Shown here: in pieces, positions 34,524 through 46,188 of the stretch
How positions within the stretch are numbered: position 1 is the first letter of the stretch
Layout of the letters: the number at the start of each line of letters is the position of its first letter
Assembly (NCBI GenBank): GCA_013368325.1
Contig: JAACJK010000219.1
Coordinates: 434,001 to 498,000, forward strand
From: Ephemerocybe angulata
Lineage: Eukaryota > Basidiomycota > Agaricomycetes > Agaricales > Psathyrellaceae
Direction of reading: 5' to 3'
Length of the DNA stretch: 64,000 nucleotides
Translations under genes and position numbers: made by a program
The notes under the pieces: generated by a model
Database searches by the model: none
Told to the model about the DNA's origin: nothing
The model's input: only the letters and a program-made list of their open reading frames with translations

Positions 34524-35092
34524 ATGACGTACGACGAGTTTGCGACAAAGGTGAAGGATATTCTACGCGGTACGCCAGAAGAATCGACCCTTCCCCGAGT
34601 TGGTCGCTGCCCTCCAGAGTTCGTGTGGTATCCTTGGCACTGCTGGCGCTTGCTACAGGATCTCGGACGCAACGTTCAAGAATCAAGCATCACCTTCTGC
34701 TCTTCTCGAACCCTATCCTCTCCTTCGTGTTCGCGCTATTCCTGGGCTTGCGTACGACACCATCATCCTCATGTCGTCGACTTGGAACTCTATGGTCGCT
34801 AAGGTCTGGTGCCTTCCGAATCTGCTGTCGCACTCCCCGTGATGGCTTTCTCCCCCGTCTCTCGGAGGCCGAGAAGGCAACTTTACGCTCTGTTGGTGTC
34901 TGCTTCCATTGCCGAAAACAAGTTGAATCACCTTCGTCTCCTGGCTGGACCGCGAGTCACACCTCGAGGAACTGTCCCGGTGACGCCGAAAAGGCATCCT
35001 CCCTTCGACCAACCATGCAAGCGTCGCCTCTGCTACTGTCCAAGCGCTCGACGACGAAGACCTCGAGGGAGGTCGCTCATATACTTACGACG
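34524..35092 (+). pseudogene. Decayed gag-like region with a CCHC zinc knuckle
   Basis: An ATG at 34524 starts a short coherent frame (MTYDEFATKVKDILRG). A different frame then reads LSEAEKATLRSVGVCFHCRK and, after ~14 residues, HTSRNC. The CxxC...HxxxxC spacing and the 'leader plus CFxC' layout resemble the nucleocapsid knuckle of LTR-retrotransposon Gag proteins in mushrooms (positions ~34901-34977). No continuous frame joins the pieces, and no protease, reverse transcriptase or integrase is found nearby. Interpreted as a degraded retroelement or a gag-derived relic. Confidence 0.4.
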
Positions 35093-35109
35093 TTATAGTA
35101 ATGAAAGTG

Positions 35110-36090
35110 ATGAGTTTCCGGCGAAGGGTGACTGCCGCCTAGGTAATGCACTACGCTTGTGTTGATTACGAGGAAGACGATGGCTCCGGTTTTGACACTT
35201 CTGCTGGTTCGTGTTAGTTTTGATTCTTTCGACCTTTCCTCCTGGTTGTTTCGCGATACCTGTGTTTTGGCGTCCCTGATCCTCAATGTGTTTTGTTGCC
35301 CTTGATTTCTTGAGATACCTCTTGTTTGGTCTCCTTACCTTCCATTAATATTATGGTTACCGTTGGTCTCTCATCTGCCTGATTTTTATTTTTCAGAGGA
35401 GGGTGGTACTTTACACGCTTTCCGACCGACCTTTCGTTCCTTAGCTTAGATGCACCCTGTTATTCCTGTTGTCCTGCTCGTTCGTCCCAATAGACATCGT
35501 TCATCTTCACTCGCCCGTTCCCTCAGTGAAAACTCGTCGTAGCCACTCGAGCCTTACAATTAATCACCCTTCACGAATTCGCATGGTCCGTGCGCATTAC
35601 ATAATCTCACCGTGTTATTGTTGAATTGTCGGCATCATCGTCGTCAGCAAGCGTAAATACTCCTTGTTTTTGCCTTCCGCGACAAATTCACAGGCACCGA
35701 CATCCTGCGCACTGACCACCGCGTCGGCTCTGCTCATCCCCACCGACGACGACGAGCGCCCCCCGAACGGCGGGAAGACGACGACGAGCACCCCCAGGAC
35801 GATCCTTAACTGCGATTACGGGCACTGCGGGCACCCAGGGTTTGGCGAAGAAGCTGTGAAGACCCCTATCGACGTTGAGTACAGAGAGCATCGAGCGCGT
35901 CTTTCGAGGCGACACGGGCCAGCGTGATTCGAGAGTGCGACGACGAGGGATATCGACCGCGACGACGACGGACGGCGCTCCCTTTGTTCCCCAAAACCAT
36001 ATCGGTAGCTATACACGACCTGCCGCGACCTACCAGCCCATCTGGTCCTCGACGATCGACGTTGCGCCGCATAACAGCATCGGCGATAGG
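35110..36090. other. Non-coding or decayed DNA
   Basis: Holds the second direct repeat copy (35562-35610) and low-complexity CGACGA-rich DNA near 35740-35800. No supported gene. Confidence 0.4.
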
Positions 36091-36092
36091 CA

Positions 36093-36710
36093 TATTCGAC
36101 TGACGGACGGACTGTGACTCACGTCCAAGACAGCACCACCACCGTCATAAGCATTCAGCATCGCGGGGAACAAGGAAGATCCTCTTTTTGTTCAGGGTCG
36201 GAAGACGGGCGATAATTGCAAGAGTGACACAAGCACGACTGCAAGTGTTCGACTGACGGACTGTGACTCAACGGTACCGGCGTCCAAGACAGCACCACCA
36301 CCGTCATAACAGTATTCAGCATCGCGAAGGACGGCAGCAAGGAGGAAGATCTTTCTTTGTGCAGGGTCGGAAGACGAGCGATAATTGCAAGCGCCTATAT
36401 CAAGTGAGATTCTTCTCACATACTACTCTGGTTTGCGAGACTAAGTGAGAGTGACGCCAGCACGACTGCAACTATAATTCACTAGAATCACGGCGCAGCT
36501 GTCCAAGAAACGCCCCACTATCGACAACTCTCTGCCCAACGCGTCATAACAGCATTCAGCATCGCGAAGGACGGCAGCAAGGAGGAAGAAGCGAATAATT
36601 GCAAGCGTCTATATCAGGTGAGAACGAACTTCTCACATACTAGAGCCTGGTTTGCGAGACTAAGCGAGAGTGACGCAGGCACGACTGCAACTATAATACA
36701 TCACGGCTCA
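36093..36710 (+). repeat. Imperfect tandem repeats upstream of the large acidic-protein gene
   Basis: Three diverged units start near 36093, 36248 and 36540. Shared phrases: ATTCGACTGACGGAC (units 1-2), GTCCAAGACAGCACCACCAC (units 1-2), CATCGCGAAGGACGGCAGCA (units 2-3), GGTTTGCGAGACTAAG (units 2-3) and GCACGACTGCAA (all). The array ends about 30 bp before the ATG at 36739 and so lies in that gene's promoter or 5' UTR. Confidence 0.75.
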
Positions 36711-36738
36711 CGCCCCACTATCGACAACACGCGTCGAC

Positions 36739-39700
36739 ATGACCTCTACGACGACGACGGGAGACACGGACACGGGGAGGAGCTACGTATATAAAGGAAA
36801 GGCGACGCACAGGTCGTGGCCACAGCTGCCCGAAGAGCTGATCAAGTGCGTACCCATCTCCTCGGCCCAGCATTCATACTGACTGCGCTCAGGCTCATCG
36901 GCTCATTCTACCTTCGCGACATCGTTTCGACGGCCTACTGCCCCGAAACATGGGAGTCCTACGACAGTATGCACCAGCGGATGATCTACGCCACGCTCCG
37001 CGACGGTCTGAGCCTCGAGAGGAACGTCATGACGGTGTGCGGGTCCTGGCACCGTGCGCTGCAGAATCACCCGATATGGCAGCGCTCCGTGCAGCTGCTC
37101 GACCCTACCGACACATTCCGTGCGGCGTTCTACGTCTCGAAGCCGGTCGCGAGCCTCGGAGGGAGTGCAGCAGCGCAGAGACAGGCGAAGAGGCACTCGA
37201 TGTGGAAGCACCTCCGGCACATTATGCTGTACAGCTGCATTGTATGCAGGTTAAACTCCCCCAACACACATTTCGGGTTGGGATGCGTGAACTACAGTGC
37301 GTTTCGATCGCTTTATCTTGCCGTTGTTGCTGACCTTTCGTCATAGGCGCGCCCCGGAGAGGGGTGGCTTACACTGCGGGCTTGGGCACCGTCACGGTCT
37401 GCAGAGACCACGAGAAGCGGAAATCGGCGTTCTGTGGGCTATGCTTGAAAGACAACCCGAGCTTCGAAACCGCGACTCTGACCGGACTTCTAGGAAGGAT
37501 GATGGGGCCGGGCATGAACCTCCAGTCATCACAGGCGTTCAGCGCCCTCCTCATGGACATTGGGTGCCTCGAGAACGAAGACGAGGAGACGTGGCCGTCC
37601 ATTGAGACGACATGCAAAAGCTGTCGGCTCGAGTGGTTGTGGAAGAAGGCGTGCCATCAGGCGATGGACCGGGAGGCCATTGGCGGGCCTCCTGCACCCC
37701 CAACGCGGCATCGCTGCCAAAGCATAAGGCGCACTACCCCATTCCCTCGCTCAACACGCTCCTGCAGAATTCGCCCGATTGGGAAACGCGGCATACCGTC
37801 GAGGGCTTCGTCGACATGGCCGAGGGCACGATCAACGATGTACTTACGCTAGCTCGGGAGAAGTGGTGGCTCAGGAAGAACACGAAGCTAGGGGATATGA
37901 TGGGGCAGGCGCTGGCGGCGAGAAGGTGGGTGAGCGGGGGAGGCCCGGCGAATGTGGGTGGGTATCAGGAGGCCTCGAGGAAGCCTGAGCGGAGGGAAGA
38001 GAATTGGCCTCAGCCACCGCAGCAGCCCCGTCAGACGCTTCAGGAAGCTTGGCGCGAGGGGAAGCAGGAGAAGGTGGAGGTGGTGCAGGTGCATGATGAT
38101 TCGGAGCGAGCGCAGTTGGCGAGGGACCTTGAGCTCGCTGTTCAGCTTGAGAGGGAGGATAGGGAGCGGGAGGAGGGGGAGTATGTTGATGATGGAGCTG
38201 AGAGGAAAAGGAAGGAGCAGGTGCAGGTGCAGAGGAAAGGTCGATCGCGGAGTCCGAGTCCACCTGTGGAGAGGGAGCGGAGCCTCCCGCCACACATGCA
38301 GCCTCGGCATCAGCAAGCTCGGCAGGAAGAGCCTCGTCAAGGTGAATACGAATCGCCGGCAAAAATCGAGTTCGAATCGGACGCGACGGCATACCCTGCT
38401 TCCTCCCCCCGGACTAACACGACAACGACAGCCACTGCGACAGTCATCTCGCTCGAGGACGGAAATGCCGAACAGATTGAAGACGTCGACATTGGGAGTG
38501 AAACCCTGTCATACGAGCGCTACGAGGACGGGAGCATCGAGGAGGATGATCTCGACGAGTCGGTTGAGGACGAACTTGAGGACGACGACGAGGAAGACGC
38601 GTCTGTTATGCAGAGCCAGGAGAACAGCGTGCGCGACCTGGCGTTGGGCGCATGGGCGCGGGCGAAGATCCTCGATGGGTTCTGGATCAGCCCGGCGGAT
38701 GTGTGGTATAACCATGACAAGATATACAAGGGGAGCGGGATGGGGCTGGACCAGAAGTATCCGGAGCTTGAGGGTGAGGCGCATGGGGAGCAGGATGGGA
38801 AGAAGGTCGATCGGAGGAAGGAGGGGTGGACGTTGGCTGTGCATCCGTGTCCCTGGACGATAGAGAAGGAGAGTGAGGCTGAGGATCAGCGGAGTGTGCA
38901 GGGATCGGTGGGGAGTTCGGACCAGGAGGAGGAGGAGGAGACGCATCCGCGTTGGGAGACTGTTGTTTCGACGTACCCGCCGACCTTCCATCTTTGTGAG
39001 CAGGCGTACCAGGTGGCGCAGAGGCAGATGCGGACGATACTGTTGCCGGCGATGAAGAATGTTGTGCGGAAGATCATTATGGAGTGTGGGGCTGCTAGTT
39101 TCCCTGAGACGGCGGAGCAGGGTCAGAGGGGAGGGAGGGAGAGGACTGGGTCCCTTGGGTCGAATCCTTCGTCCGCATCGCCGAGCAGAAAGAGGAAGCG
39201 TTCCAAGTCATCGTTGGACGGATCTGGAAAGAAGGGCGGGTTGAGAGACCCTGTGCTGATTGCTACGAGGATGACGATCGAGGACGTCGTGCGGGTGCTG
39301 CGAGAGGAGGAGGGTGTGTGGTTCGAGGGGTACGATTGGCTTGAGAAAAGGAGGAATGAAAAGGAGGCCTCTGATACTGCGGCAGCTGCCGCGAAGAGGA
39401 AGAGGAATGTACCTGGCTCTCAGGCGAAGGAGGGTGCTCGTTCCGAGCACGAGGACAGTACCATCAAAAATTATGGCGCGGGGGAGGCTGCTGCTGCCGC
39501 TCCCGTGGGGGAGTCGCCCCCCAAGAAGCGCCGGAAGACGAAGGATGGAGAGGACTTGCCGGGTGGGCCGGCGCATGACCCAAGGGATGCCTCGACGACG
39601 AGCTCGACGAGTTCGGAGGGGGCTGTAGAGGAGGACGGTACGTCGACTGGGAGTGGGACGAGTCCGGTGCTTTCGACGACCACGCTTCAGACGACGCCTT

Positions 39701-40792
39701 CGCCTCCCCCGAGCACGACTGTGGAAGGCAAGGGGAAGGTGGATGAGACGGGCGCTCCGTTGGCCGACGCTGTTGAGGAGGAGGATGAGGAGTATGAGAG
39801 CGAGTACGAGGAGGAAAGCCATATTCGGATCCCTGTCGATCCTGTTCTAGCATCTCCCAAGCTGTTGAGGCCCATTCCTTACGTTCCTCTGAGCGTGAAG
39901 GGTTTCCCGACCTTCACGATACAGGCGTTGAAACAGGTTAGTGCATCCCCGTATGCTTGACACGCACTTTCTTTTCTGACGCCGTCTATTTATCTAGACG
40001 TGGCGAGAAGCCTGCCAGCCTTTGTACGTCTGCCGTTGTAGAATTTGCGAAAGGGCGGCGATGGCTGCTGCCGCCGCAGCGCAAGCGGAGCGAAATGCTC
40101 GGCATGAAGAGCAGTGGCGCCAGCAATATGCGCAGGAGCGTCAGCGGACTGCGCCTCCTCCAACACCGGTTCAGAAGGACGAGCCGCGCGACGACCAGAA
40201 GCAGCAGCAACAGCAGCAGCCGTATAGGATTCCGGCGATCCGGCTGAGGCCTGTGGGTGTGAAAGCCGAGCTGCCGCGGCGGCAGGAAGAGGAGGAGGAG
40301 ACCCCGGATGGCGAGAAGGAGTACGAGAATGCAAGTGGGGATGAAGAGTTCTTGAGGCTTATGAACGACAATGAACTTAATGAGTTTGGGGGAGGACATG
40401 GGCCGTTCGAGGTTATCTACCATCCTGCGGAGGAGGATGAGGAGGAGAGTGATGATGATGAGGTTGTGGAGATCGACATACAGGATGAAGACCTTGTTGT
40501 TGACTCGAAAAGGGACACGGACTTGGCGTCCCCGACGACGTTCCCGCTTAGGGGCCCGTTCACGGTGGATGGGACGCCTGTTACCCCAACAAGGAGTGCG
40601 CGGAAGCGGTCATGCGACGAGCAGGAGCTCGAGGTTGACCATGCGGGGCGGACGGTGGCGGTGTCGGGTAGTGAGGAGGGTGTGCCGTTGTCTGGGGCGG
40701 GGGTTGGGGAGGAGCTGGGGAAGTATGTTGCTAGGCCGCCGACGCCGCCTAAGAGGCAGAAGATGGATTCGTCGGTGAAGGTGAAAAGTTGA
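36739..40792 (+). CDS. Large acidic low-complexity protein with F-box-like N-terminus; one apparent frameshift
   Basis: Exons 36739-36845, 36893-37296, 37347-39936 and 39998-40792, about 1,298 codons. The N-terminus reads SWPQLPEELIK/LIGSFYL and later VCGSWHRALQNHPIWQRS, an F-box-like layout. Cysteine pairs follow (VCRDHEKRKSAFCGLC; TTCKSCRLEW). Long disordered Glu/Arg/Pro regions come next, then acidic runs, a basic NLS-like RKRKRSK, poly-Ala and poly-Gln, and near the end a Cys cluster (CQPLYVCRCRICERA). Between about 37612 and 37735 the reading frame changes by -1. No GT-AG intron resolves this, and the exon sum is one base short of whole codons. It may be a real frameshift, making this a recent pseudogene, or a base error. 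No specific function recognised; nuclear location is inferred. Confidence 0.65.
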
Positions 40793-41627
40793 GCGTCTTG
40801 TCTGCCTCTCGGTGCATCGTTTGATGCACCTTCCAATAATGCACTTCGAGTGCATTTGTTCCCTTTTCCTTTCCCTTTTCTTCGTTATGTCGATTCGTTG
40901 GCTCTGCATCTGTTCGTGTCACTGTACATACGCACATATTACGGCTCAGTGCTCTTTTTTTTTCTTTTTCTTTTTTTCTTTCTATCACTTATCATCTTTT
41001 CGTTTGTGTTCTTGATTCTCGATTCTTCTTGTTCCTGCATCATACTGGCTTCGTGAACCCCCGCATCAACTACAATACTCAATGTAAAAGTCTCAGATTG
41101 AATTGCATAGCTCAGCTAGATCGAGCATGCTTGTTGTCAACAGCCTTCCTCGGGTGCAACAGCCGTGTTTCTCTTCCCTTAGCGTATGGGAACGGGAAGG
41201 CATGGATGTATGGACGGAAGTTTGAGACAACGTCAGATGAGCTCACCTTGTGAATCTGTCTTCAATTGCACCCAGTGTGTCTTTCACTGACTGCTTTGGA
41301 TTCGACACAACCGCCGTTATCCCGATACGTTCACGTGAAGTTATTCTGCGCTTGGACTGGGTGAGTAGGCCCTCAGCCTGGGCCTTCTAAAGCAATATAG
41401 CAGGTTAGATACGGTGCCGCTTTAGAGGGTAATAGGATGGAGGCGTGTAGTCGGGGGAACGTCGCATGTAGCAGCTCTCGCCGGCCCGTGAAGAACCTCG
41501 GAAGATCGCAGAGCTGAGAAGGTGCACCCAGCTGAGGGCTCATATGACGCGAGTCCGTAATCCATAAAATGCGAAAGGTCGCAAGGTCGTTTGAATTTCT
41601 CCTTCGTCCTCACATCAACCCCACGCG
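40793..41627. other. Intergenic/promoter of the GH43 gene
   Basis: Begins with a T/C-rich stretch (poly-T near 40955-40985), the probable 3' UTR of the large gene. A CCATAAAATG TATA-like site lies near 41562, about 65 bp before the GH43 ATG. No gene. Confidence 0.45.
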
Positions 41628-42790
41628 ATGCTCACCAAGCTTTGGACAAAGGCCTTCATCTTCGCCTCGGCGGCTGGGGCCCTGGCGTCCCCTCTAGCAG
41701 GGAAATCTTACAACGAGACCACCGACACCGCTCCTCAACTGTCACAAGAGATGTTCAAACGGGCTGTTTCGGCGCCTTACGTCTTTACTGCGTTCACGTC
41801 CCAGTCGAAGTCGAACCTATATGTGTATACTTCGAGTGATGGGACGGCCTTCTCTTTGTTGAAGGGACCGGCGTATACGCCCCCAAGTGGCTTAATCCGA
41901 GATCCTAGTGTTATTCTGCACTCCGAGTACGTGGCTGGCTCATTTCTTCTGCACACACATATTGACGAAGAGCCCCAGTGGAAAATACTACATTGCATGT
42001 AAGAAGATTGGTTCAGGTTAGATGAAACCCCGCTGAACAGTGTCTTCAGACACCACCAACTGGTCTGGAACCAACTTTGCCATTGCCACGAGCTCCGACC
42101 TTCAAAATTGGTCTCTGGTCGCCACGGTCAACACGAAATCTTCGTCTATCACGCCGGTGAACACATGGGCTCCTGAGTTCTTCAAGGACCCTAAGACGGG
42201 ACAACTTAACATCGTTGTGTCGCTCTCGACTGGGAGCTACGGGCCTTTCCTCCCATACGTCTTCACCGCTACAGATTCCACGCTCAAGAATTGGAGTGGG
42301 CCTGTCGTGATGTCTGGGATATCGAATGCTGGGTTGGGTTATATCGATACGTTCCCTGTATATGCCAAGTGCGTGACTCTGGCCCGGATTTGCTATTCCT
42401 ATCATTGCGAGAACTAACCGTCATGATACACAGTGGCGTTTACCACATCTTCACAAAGGCCGAGTCTAATGGAAAGAAGAACGTAGAGCACGCAACAGCG
42501 CAGTCCCTAACCGGACCGTACAACTTTGTCCAAACTGGCAACTTCGCTGGATGGGGGCAAGCCGAGGGGCCTTCCATCACCCAGCTGCCCAATGGGCAAT
42601 ATCGCCTGTGAGTACTTCCTACCTTTCCACGATGTTTCTATACTGATGGTATCTCAGGTATGCCGATGGATTCAGCAGCGGGAAGTACATCTACGCCGAC
42701 TCGAGCGACCTCTACAACTGGTCAGCGTACAAGACAATCCCTAGCCTGAGCGGGACTGTTCGGCATGGCACAGTACTTAAGCAGACTTAA
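41628..42790 (+). CDS. Secreted GH43-like glycoside hydrolase (arabinanase/arabinofuranosidase type)
   Basis: Predicted plant-cell-wall glycosidase with a five-bladed beta-propeller fold. Exons 41628-41926, 41973-41998, 42050-42368, 42434-42607 and 42658-42790 give 316 aa. N-terminal signal peptide (AFIFASAAGALASPLAG). Active-site candidates are the Asp in GLIRDPSVILHS (~93, general base), the Glu in NTWAPEFF (~151, general acid) and the Asp in GYIDTFPVY (pKa modulator), all positioned as in GH43. The 26-bp second exon restores the propeller phrase SGKYYIAY. Substrate is probably arabinan or arabinoxylan side chains, by family. It is the last gene before the right duplication arm. Confidence 0.87.
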
Positions 42791-43346
42791 AACCGTAATA
42801 GTATGGGAACCTCTTACAGAAATAAATCAGTTTTTGCAGAACCTCCCTGGACTGTTCTCAGACGGCGTTTTACCGCGAGCCGCGATTCAATGTTGCTAAG
42901 CGCCCATCAAGCGCCTGGACCAATTCCCGCAAAGATCGATCATGGACTGGGCGCTGATCAGGCTGAGCCAGTGTAAAATTGAGCCGTTCAACGGAAGACA
43001 GGACGCGGAACTTCCATACACTCCAGTGTCGATGTGTTTCTGGGCCCGGCTGGACGGTACAACGAGGACGGGGAAAACCAAATTACTATTAGACCTCTTA
43101 CTATGCATAGTTGCGTAGGCAACAGGGGAATTATGGACCCCTCCACCAACCCTGGCCATCCCCTTGCATGATGCATCCATACCACCCACCCAACGCCCGC
43201 AGAAAGTCAAATAGGGACTACGGGGCCGCATACTGTCACGCCTCCTCTTCCCCTTCCTAGGCTTCTTGAGGGCGCCTGCGCTTGTCCTCGTGTTCGTGTG
43301 GTCGTGGTTGATTAGGATCTCCAAACCCAACCGATTTAGCCAGTGA
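42791..43346. other. Intergenic
   Basis: 3' flank of the GH43 gene up to the edge of the duplication. No supported gene. Confidence 0.4.
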
Positions 43347-43820
43347 CTTCTCCCTCTCGCTCGGCAGAGTGCTCTCCTTCCCCCTCGGATAGTGACGTCC
43401 ATCATGATCCCGAAGGCCACAAGGTAGATGATGCTAAGGAGAGTGAAGCACAACAACGTCGTCATGCGATGGACGATGTGGAATTGGGGGAGGTCGGAAT
43501 ACCGCTTTGGGCCCGTCGTAGATTGGCTTTCGTGTTCCATTTTTTCCGAGACGACGGGAGAGAGTCTGTGAGACCAGCACGATGGGCGCTGTAGACGAGG
43601 CGGGTGCACGGGCGCGGGATTGGCGCCACATGAGGAAGAAGAGGATGGCATGGAGGAGGATGGTAAGGAGGCAGACGGAAGCGTTGTACCATCGAGAGAG
43701 AAGGCCAAAGTTAACGACAGAGAGGCCGAATACCGCTGCGCTCAGAACCATGGACAGAATAGAGGACGGGACTAGAATGGATGGGACATAGGTCCGAACG
43801 TCCTTCTGAGCTGGTGCCAT
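43347..43820 (-). pseudogene. Four-TM protein, frameshifted and 3'-truncated duplicate
   Basis: Begins like the intact copy (MAPAQKDVRTYVPSILVPSS, first two TMs kept). Near residue 80 extra bases after the STAPI segment (CTCACAGACTCTC in place of CTCGC) shift the frame. The rest (SEKMEHESQSTTGPK, LPQFHIVHR, SIIYLVAFGIMMDV) continues only in another frame. After GAGAGGGAGAAG the homology stops, so TM4 is absent. The upstream TATA-like block is retained. Clearly a pseudogene. Confidence 0.88.
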
Positions 43821-44063
43821 GGTTCTTGGGCGCTAAATAGAATTAGAACGAAAAGGGGGAGAAAGAGAAAGAACGAAGAGGGAAAACGCGTCTAGGGAGA
43901 GTAGAGAGTGGAAGGAAAGAGAGGCGCTCGCCCAAGAACGTCCACCTTTTATTATTCCGCCCATCAGATCACAGGGACGTCGACTTGAAGTTTTGAATGG
44001 GTATTCATCACAGGGTTGGTCTAAGTAGCTTGGTTACCACTAACACACTGTCGAAGATGTCAT

Positions 44064-46188
44064 CTAAACATCGTCCGAATACCCCTTCGTCGTAACAGGC
44101 ACATATCTCGTCGGCTGGTCATATGCGGCGCCTCCCTTCCTCGCCTTCCCCTTCACGTAGATCAATACCGCTACCGCAAGCACCGCAATCCCAATCAAGA
44201 GGTTCGCTCCTAGCAGCACAAGTCCCGCAACACCGTACTTCGCCAGACCATCTTGCGTCGAATCATCGGCACTCAGGCTATCCGCACCAGAGGCAGGTGA
44301 TGCCTCCAAGTTGACATTTTTGGTCCCCGAGCTCGCCGGCTTTTTCGTGTTCTTCAGTGAGCTGCCAAGAAACTTGGCTGAATTGGTAGCTGGGTCTTTG
44401 GTGCCTTCGGTAGTATCCCCTCCAACCGACTTTGGCAAATATTCAGGCGGGAACTTGCTCAAATTCGCCGTCCGAACGCGGGCGTGTTCCTCGGTGGCTT
44501 GAACAGGGTCGGTCTTCGCGAAAAATTTCATGTATGGGAGGGCCAGCGTGCTATTGTCGCTTGGTGGGATGTAGCTCTCACCATAGTTGTACCTGAGCCA
44601 GTCGACTGGTGAATATTCGAGTTGTACATGACGAATTGAATAGCACTGACATTGTGTAGACGTTTCGCAGGAAGTCTGCGCCGAGGACAATTTCATACTT
44701 TTTGTCTTTGAACTGCTCTGGGGCGGCAGCTGCTATACCCGAGAGACATCGAGAATAAAGTTTCCCATCGATTTCCGTTTGCGTGATCTCCGTGAGGTCG
44801 ATTGGATGGATAGGGTACCGCTGTCCGCTTCATTCGTAACACATATAATCAGCGGAAGCGCCGAGAGAAGCGCCTAAGCGGAACGGCTGGAACACGCACC
44901 CAATCTTCACAGTCGCCGTGGCCGGCTGGGTACACGGGATGTGCCATCTCCCTGGGTCTCCGCCAATCGTCTTGAGCTGGGCACCCCCTTCCCACTGGCT
45001 ATAGATGGAATCCCTCACTGCTTCGGAAACGACGCTTCTTGGCGCAGCTGCGTTCAACAACGCAACAACGGTGCCTCTCCAACTCGTCTTGAAAACACTT
45101 GTCAGTGGAACTTCATTCCCGTTGATTTGTATCTCTTCCACGAGCACCGTCCACTCCCCAGTCCCTTCGGTGTATACTGGGACAGGAACGCTCTCGTTCT
45201 CGATACCCTCGATGTACGTAGCGTTGACGGAATCGTTATGTGCGCGGACGCCAAGAACAAGGCTTCCTTGATCTTCTTCCAGATTGGGCCCGCGGGCGAG
45301 GTCGATGGCTATGAAGTTCTTGGAGACGTCGGGATCCTGCTTGAATATGTTGTCAAGCAAGGTGTCGGCGCCCGAAGTCTCTGGTTTACTGTCGGATACG
45401 TAATTCCCCAAGGCTGACACTATTGTTGGGCTTCCGGGAGAGCGGTATCCGAGGCCTAGGACGCCGTCAATGGATGAGCTCTGGTTTATCCAAGTGATTG
45501 GGTTCTGTGGATCGTGTCCAAAACGCGTTAGGACTTTCTGACAGAAAGGACACAACAATGGTTTACCGAATACGCTTTGAGAAGCGCTGAACAATGAGAG
45601 GTCAACTGAGTTAGCATTCAATGCAGAGCTGGGCAGAGGCCGGAAGTGCGTACGTTGCTGTTTAACTGTCATATTTCCTAAGGTCACTTCCGCAAAGGCA
45701 ACCTCGCCGCCGACGTACTCCCCACCGTCGTATAACTTGTATTGAATTGCAGTGGGTATGCCAGTCACATCGAGATCGTCTATGCGACCGGGCTTAATCC
45801 TGTTTGTCGCTTTTAAGATGGACGGATTAAACTGTGAAATGAAAGGGCATACCAGAGGTCCTGTCCTGCGGGATCCACCAAGACAGTAAACGCTACACCA
45901 GGTACACAGTGAGCACGTAAAATAAAGGTGAAATTGACCCAGTACATTTGCCGTTAATAGTCAAGCTTGTGGTATACTGCGAGATAGTGTCAGCGCTCAA
46001 AGCCCCGTATGTCAGAACAGTGAGGAATAAGCATTACGCACTTTGATCTCATTGTTACCTGCAGCAATAATCGAGCCAGAGAATATCGAAGGCGTTGTGT
46101 CATCCACCTGAGCGCTTGCTCGCATTCCATCAAGCAATAGTAATGCGAGGAAAGCCCCTCGCGTAGAGGACTTCCAACAAAAAGGCAT
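44064..46188 (-). CDS. Pepsin-like (A1) membrane-anchored protein, probable pseudoprotease
   Basis: Right, uninterrupted copy. Exons 46188-46042, 45976-45946, 45892-45853, 45799-45654, 45586-45567, 45537-44900, 44827-44651 and 44592-44064 give 575 aa. It has a signal peptide, then the N-lobe with FTVLVDPAGQDLW at the first active-site loop (Asp kept, D-T-G-S not). A flap-like LYDGGEYVGGE and SSIDGVLGLGY follow. The second loop is VVALLNAAAPRSVV, where Asp-Thr-Gly is replaced by Asn-Ala-Ala. IGGQRYPIHPIDLTEI and VLGADFLRNVY complete the C-lobe. A Ser/Thr/Lys linker, one TM (LLGANLLIGIAVLAVAVLIY) and a short cytoplasmic tail follow. Loss of the second Asp should abolish pepsin chemistry (family knowledge). 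The intron at 45538-45566 is only 29 bp, so the model there is uncertain; the gap could instead be one 120-bp intron or read through. Confidence 0.85.

Noticed and set aside
37871..38863. Several overlapping open frames on both strands within the large acidic-protein gene
   Set aside because: Shadows of a GAG/GAC/AGG-rich coding exon; only the plus-strand frame joins the flanking exons.
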